From Methanobacteriota archaeon (GTDB lineage Archaea; Hydrothermarchaeota; Hydrothermarchaeia; Hydrothermarchaeales; BMS3B), in assembly GCA_003229935.1 (NCBI GenBank), contig QIGD01000094.1:1-5656 (forward strand): a stretch of DNA of 5,656 nt, read 5' to 3'. Position numbers and translations under genes: made by a program. Under the pieces are notes generated by a model. The model did not search any database, was not told where the DNA came from, and saw only the letters and a program-made list of their open reading frames with translations. Shown here one piece after another: positions 4,345 through 5,656 of this stretch; within the stretch, counting starts at the first letter, position 1, and each line of letters starts with the position of its first letter.

Positions 4345-5246
4345 CTTTTCACCTTCGCCACAAAATCTTCAATTATTTCCCTGATACCCTTTCCTGTATT
4401 CAAATCTATACCCTCACCATCCCTGAGGGTTGCAAATATGTCATTCCATGGCCCACGTGTTTTTACCTCAAGTGGCTTCTCAACTTTAACCTCACCCCTT
4501 ACAGGTATGTGGATTGTAATATAGTTTACCTTACCCTTATTATCTTTATTAAGATAGATTCTCACACTCTTGCCGTTTATTCTTCCAAAGAAGTAATCTA
4601 TTCCTTTTTCAAAGCCAAGGTTTTCAAGAACATTCACCATTCTCTGCGGGAGGTCGCTTGTTCTGCAGCCACATAGGGCTCCACAGCTCTTCTGCAGAGC
4701 CTTAACTCTTGCTTCGAGCTCTTGGAAGAACTTCATATTTGCTCCGAGAATTACCTCGCTATCTTTATAATCTGCAAACATTCTGGCGCCACCACAGAGA
4801 AAACTTAGATTTACTCTGTTTTCTTTTATTGGAAGTGCCGTCACCTCACCACATACAGCCATTCCACCTTTAAACTGTGCTTTAAGACCGTCGACAAGGG
4901 CAGCTATTTCCATTGCCTGTCTGGGGTTCAGTATCATGAGCACAACATCAGGCTCAGATATCTTTTCGAGTGGAGCAATAAGCACCGCATTTGTTTTTGC
5001 TGCGGGTTGGAGGCGGGGTTGTAAGTCAATAAAGCTGGGTTCCTGAAAGCCAAGTGCTATAAGCGATTCAGGGCATTCTTCATCTTCCTCAAGCATAATC
5101 AGAGTTTCACCGAGAGCAGCCCTCTTCACAAACTCACAGTATCTGCCGCTTTTCTCAGGACGGGGGTAATCCTGTGGCACCTCGTCATAAATTTTAACTC
5201 CGACAAGACTGTATCTGCTTCCGAAATATTCTCTTATTGACTTCAT
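4341..5246 (-). CDS. DUF169 (COG2043) protein with an additional C-terminal region, function unknown
   Basis: A 301-residue protein whose first two thirds match the DUF169 family of bacteria and archaea, which has no established function. Recognisable parts are SLVGVKIYDEVP (13-24), GRYCEFVKRAALGE (34-47), EECPESLIALGF (56-67), VCGEVTALPI (131-140) and FLCGGAR (149-155). Cysteines are C37, C58, C132, C151, C188, C192 and C194; the last three form C-x3-C-x-C. The first four fit positions I recall as common in the family and could bind a metal, cluster or persulfide, which is not shown. Residues about 197-301 form an extra region, beginning DLPQRMVNVLENLGF, that I do not recognise; DUF169 proteins are more often about 220-250 residues. 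No signal peptide or membrane segment is seen. The ATG follows the TusA-like stop by 7 nt, with GGAG upstream, and its stop overlaps the SepCysS start. Gene order suggests a role in sulfur handling for cysteine synthesis. Confidence 0.85.
   Translation of the reverse strand: MKSIREYFGSRYSLVGVKIYDEVPQDYPRPEKSGRYCEFVKRAALGETLIMLEEDEECPESLIALGFQEPSFIDLQPRLQPAAKTNAVLIAPLEKISEPDVVLMILNPRQAMEIAALVDGLKAQFKGGMAVCGEVTALPIKENRVNLSFLCGGARMFADYKDSEVILGANMKFFQELEARVKALQKSCGALCGCRTSDLPQRMVNVLENLGFEKGIDYFFGRINGKSVRIYLNKDNKGKVNYITIHIPVRGEVKVEKPLEVKTRGPWNDIFATLRDGEGIDLNTGKGIREIIEDFVAKVKS
4349..4353 (-). promoter_or_regulatory. Ribosome binding site supporting the TTG start of SepCysS
   Basis: GGTGA on the minus strand lies 4 nt before the TTG at 4344-4342 and is inside the end of the DUF169 gene. 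Together with the TTGA start/stop overlap it indicates translational coupling of the two proteins. Confidence 0.55.
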
Positions 5247-5253
5247 AAAATGA

Positions 5254-5505
5254 TTACTCCAGTGGAGGTATATCTATATAAATCTCATAGATTTTATTTC
5301 CGGCTTTTTTAACCTCTGTTACCCTGTAACCTTTGTTTTCTTGGGCAAGACTTTTGGGTATGCTCTCCACAGCAGGTAGATAATCCACTATAACCTTGAG
5401 CTTTCCCCCGCTAGAATAACCTATTTCTTCAGCCTTGATCTTTGTATATACAAAGGTATCAGGGCAGTGCTCACCTTTTAGGTCAAGTGTTTCGTAGTCA
5501 CTCAT
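5254..5505 (-). CDS. TusA/SirA-family sulfur carrier-like protein (CPxT variant)
   Basis: An 83-residue TusA-like protein (COG0425), about the normal family length. The family carries sulfur as a persulfide on one conserved cysteine and hands it to partners. Here it is C14 in LDLKGEHCPDTF, directly after the first strand, followed by the helix VYTKIKAEEIG, then GGKLKVIVDYLPAVESIPKSL and a second helix and final strands (KIYEIYID). The usual CPxP motif is CPDT, with threonine replacing the second proline, a variant I recall in some archaeal and anaerobe relatives. C14 is the only cysteine. The start at 5505 (MSDYETLDL) gives a family-like N-terminus, with a short-spaced GAGG before it; an ATG at 5532 would add nine residues but has no ribosome site. 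It is 7 nt upstream of the DUF169 gene and two genes before SepCysS, so it may donate sulfur for Cys-tRNA formation. Confidence 0.85.
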   Translation of the reverse strand: MSDYETLDLKGEHCPDTFVYTKIKAEEIGYSSGGKLKVIVDYLPAVESIPKSLAQENKGYRVTEVKKAGNKIYEIYIDIPPLE

Positions 5506-5524
5506 GATCCTCTGGGCAAGGAAA

Positions 5525-5544
5525 CCAACCATTTCAATGGTTGG
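5525..5544. repeat. Perfect 9-bp inverted repeat in front of the TusA-like gene
   Basis: CCAACCATT (5525-5533) and AATGGTTGG (5536-5544) are exact inverted copies separated by two bases. The element lies 20-40 nt upstream of the preferred start codon and contains the alternative ATG at 5532. It could be an operator near a transcription start, or a leader hairpin in the message. No terminator-like T run follows it on the minus strand. Confidence 0.6.
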
Positions 5545-5565
5545 AGGAATTGCCCTACCTCACAC

Positions 5566-5575
5566 ATTTTAAAAT
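5566..5575 (-). promoter_or_regulatory. Weak TATA-box candidate for the TusA-like/DUF169/SepCysS operon
   Basis: TTTTAAAATG on the minus strand overlaps the stop codon of the upstream gene fragment. A start about 25 nt downstream would fall near 5545, at the edge of the 5525-5544 inverted repeat. The match is poor and AT-rich sequence is common here, so the operon may instead be transcribed from a promoter beyond the window. Confidence 0.25.
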
Positions 5576-5656
5576 TGTATTCCTTTTCCATATTTTACCA
5601 ACTCCACTTTTTTAACATTAATATCAATAAGTTTCCCTACTTTATCTACCAATATT
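5569..5656 (-). CDS. C-terminal end of an unidentified gene, cut by the right edge
   Basis: On the minus strand one frame is open from the right edge for 28 codons to a TAA at 5571-5569, while the other two frames stop within a few codons. The peptide, ILVDKVGKLIDINVKKVEL onwards to a terminal KGIQF, has ordinary archaeal composition with alternating hydrophobic residues. I do not recognise the family from so short a piece. It ends 63 nt before the preferred start of the TusA-like gene on the same strand and may be part of the same operon. Confidence 0.45.
   Translation of the reverse strand, partial: ILVDKVGKLIDINVKKVELVKYGKGIQF

Noticed and set aside
3703..4524. Open frames opposite or out of frame with SepCysS and the end of the DUF169 gene
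   Set aside because: All are shadows with unusual amino-acid composition, while the overlapping genes carry catalytic motifs.
5502..5568. 22-codon leader peptide gene before the TusA-like gene
   Set aside because: It starts directly after the upstream stop and ends overlapping the next ATG, but it has no convincing ribosome site and no runs of a regulatory amino acid, so it is not annotated.
1..5656. tRNA, rRNA, CRISPR array, prophage or defence genes
   Set aside because: No cloverleaf, conserved rRNA stretch, spaced direct repeats or recognisable phage or defence protein was seen on either strand.

Overview
The window looks like archaeal chromosome, most probably from a euryarchaeon of the methanogen or methanogen-related lineages. 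The main reasons are a gene for Sep-tRNA:Cys-tRNA synthase, TATA-box promoters, strong GGAGGTG-type Shine-Dalgarno sites and an archaeal-style Lrp regulator. The genus cannot be fixed from this sequence. Two themes share the window: oxidative-stress and iron handling on the left, and sulfur/cysteine-tRNA metabolism on the right.

Positions 1-1981, minus strand: a three-gene operon in the order small winged-helix regulator (60 aa), rubrerythrin (194 aa), catalase (395 codons present, C-terminus beyond the left edge). The genes are 14 nt apart at both junctions. Rubrerythrin is usually a peroxide reductase and catalase dismutates peroxide, so the operon reads as a peroxide/oxygen defence unit with its own regulator. 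Sampled lines of the catalase gene are clearly more GC-rich than its neighbours, and it starts with TTG.

Positions 1982-2211: a 230-nt divergent control region with a good TATA box for the operon, several copies of the octamer TATCGTAA, and AT-rich or inverted-repeat elements. It is followed on the plus strand by an Lrp/AsnC-family regulator (2212-2643). After another short control region come a TATCGTAA-type palindrome and a hairpin resembling the end of an IS200/IS605 element, then a short bacterioferritin-like gene (2744-3160). The octamer occurs four times, all between genes and in front of all three transcription units, which suggests a small regulon.

Positions 3161-5656, minus strand: a second operon converging on the ferritin-like gene. 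Its order is the C-terminal end of an unidentified gene at the right edge, a TusA-like sulfur carrier, a DUF169 protein with an extra C-terminal region, and Sep-tRNA:Cys-tRNA synthase (SepCysS). Tight spacing, including a 3-nt start/stop overlap register (TTGA), indicates co-expression. The arrangement suggests that the TusA-like and DUF169 proteins may supply or handle sulfur for tRNA-dependent cysteine synthesis; this is an inference from gene order and is the most interesting biological hypothesis in the window. Interleaved inverted repeats between the two converging genes probably act in transcript termination.
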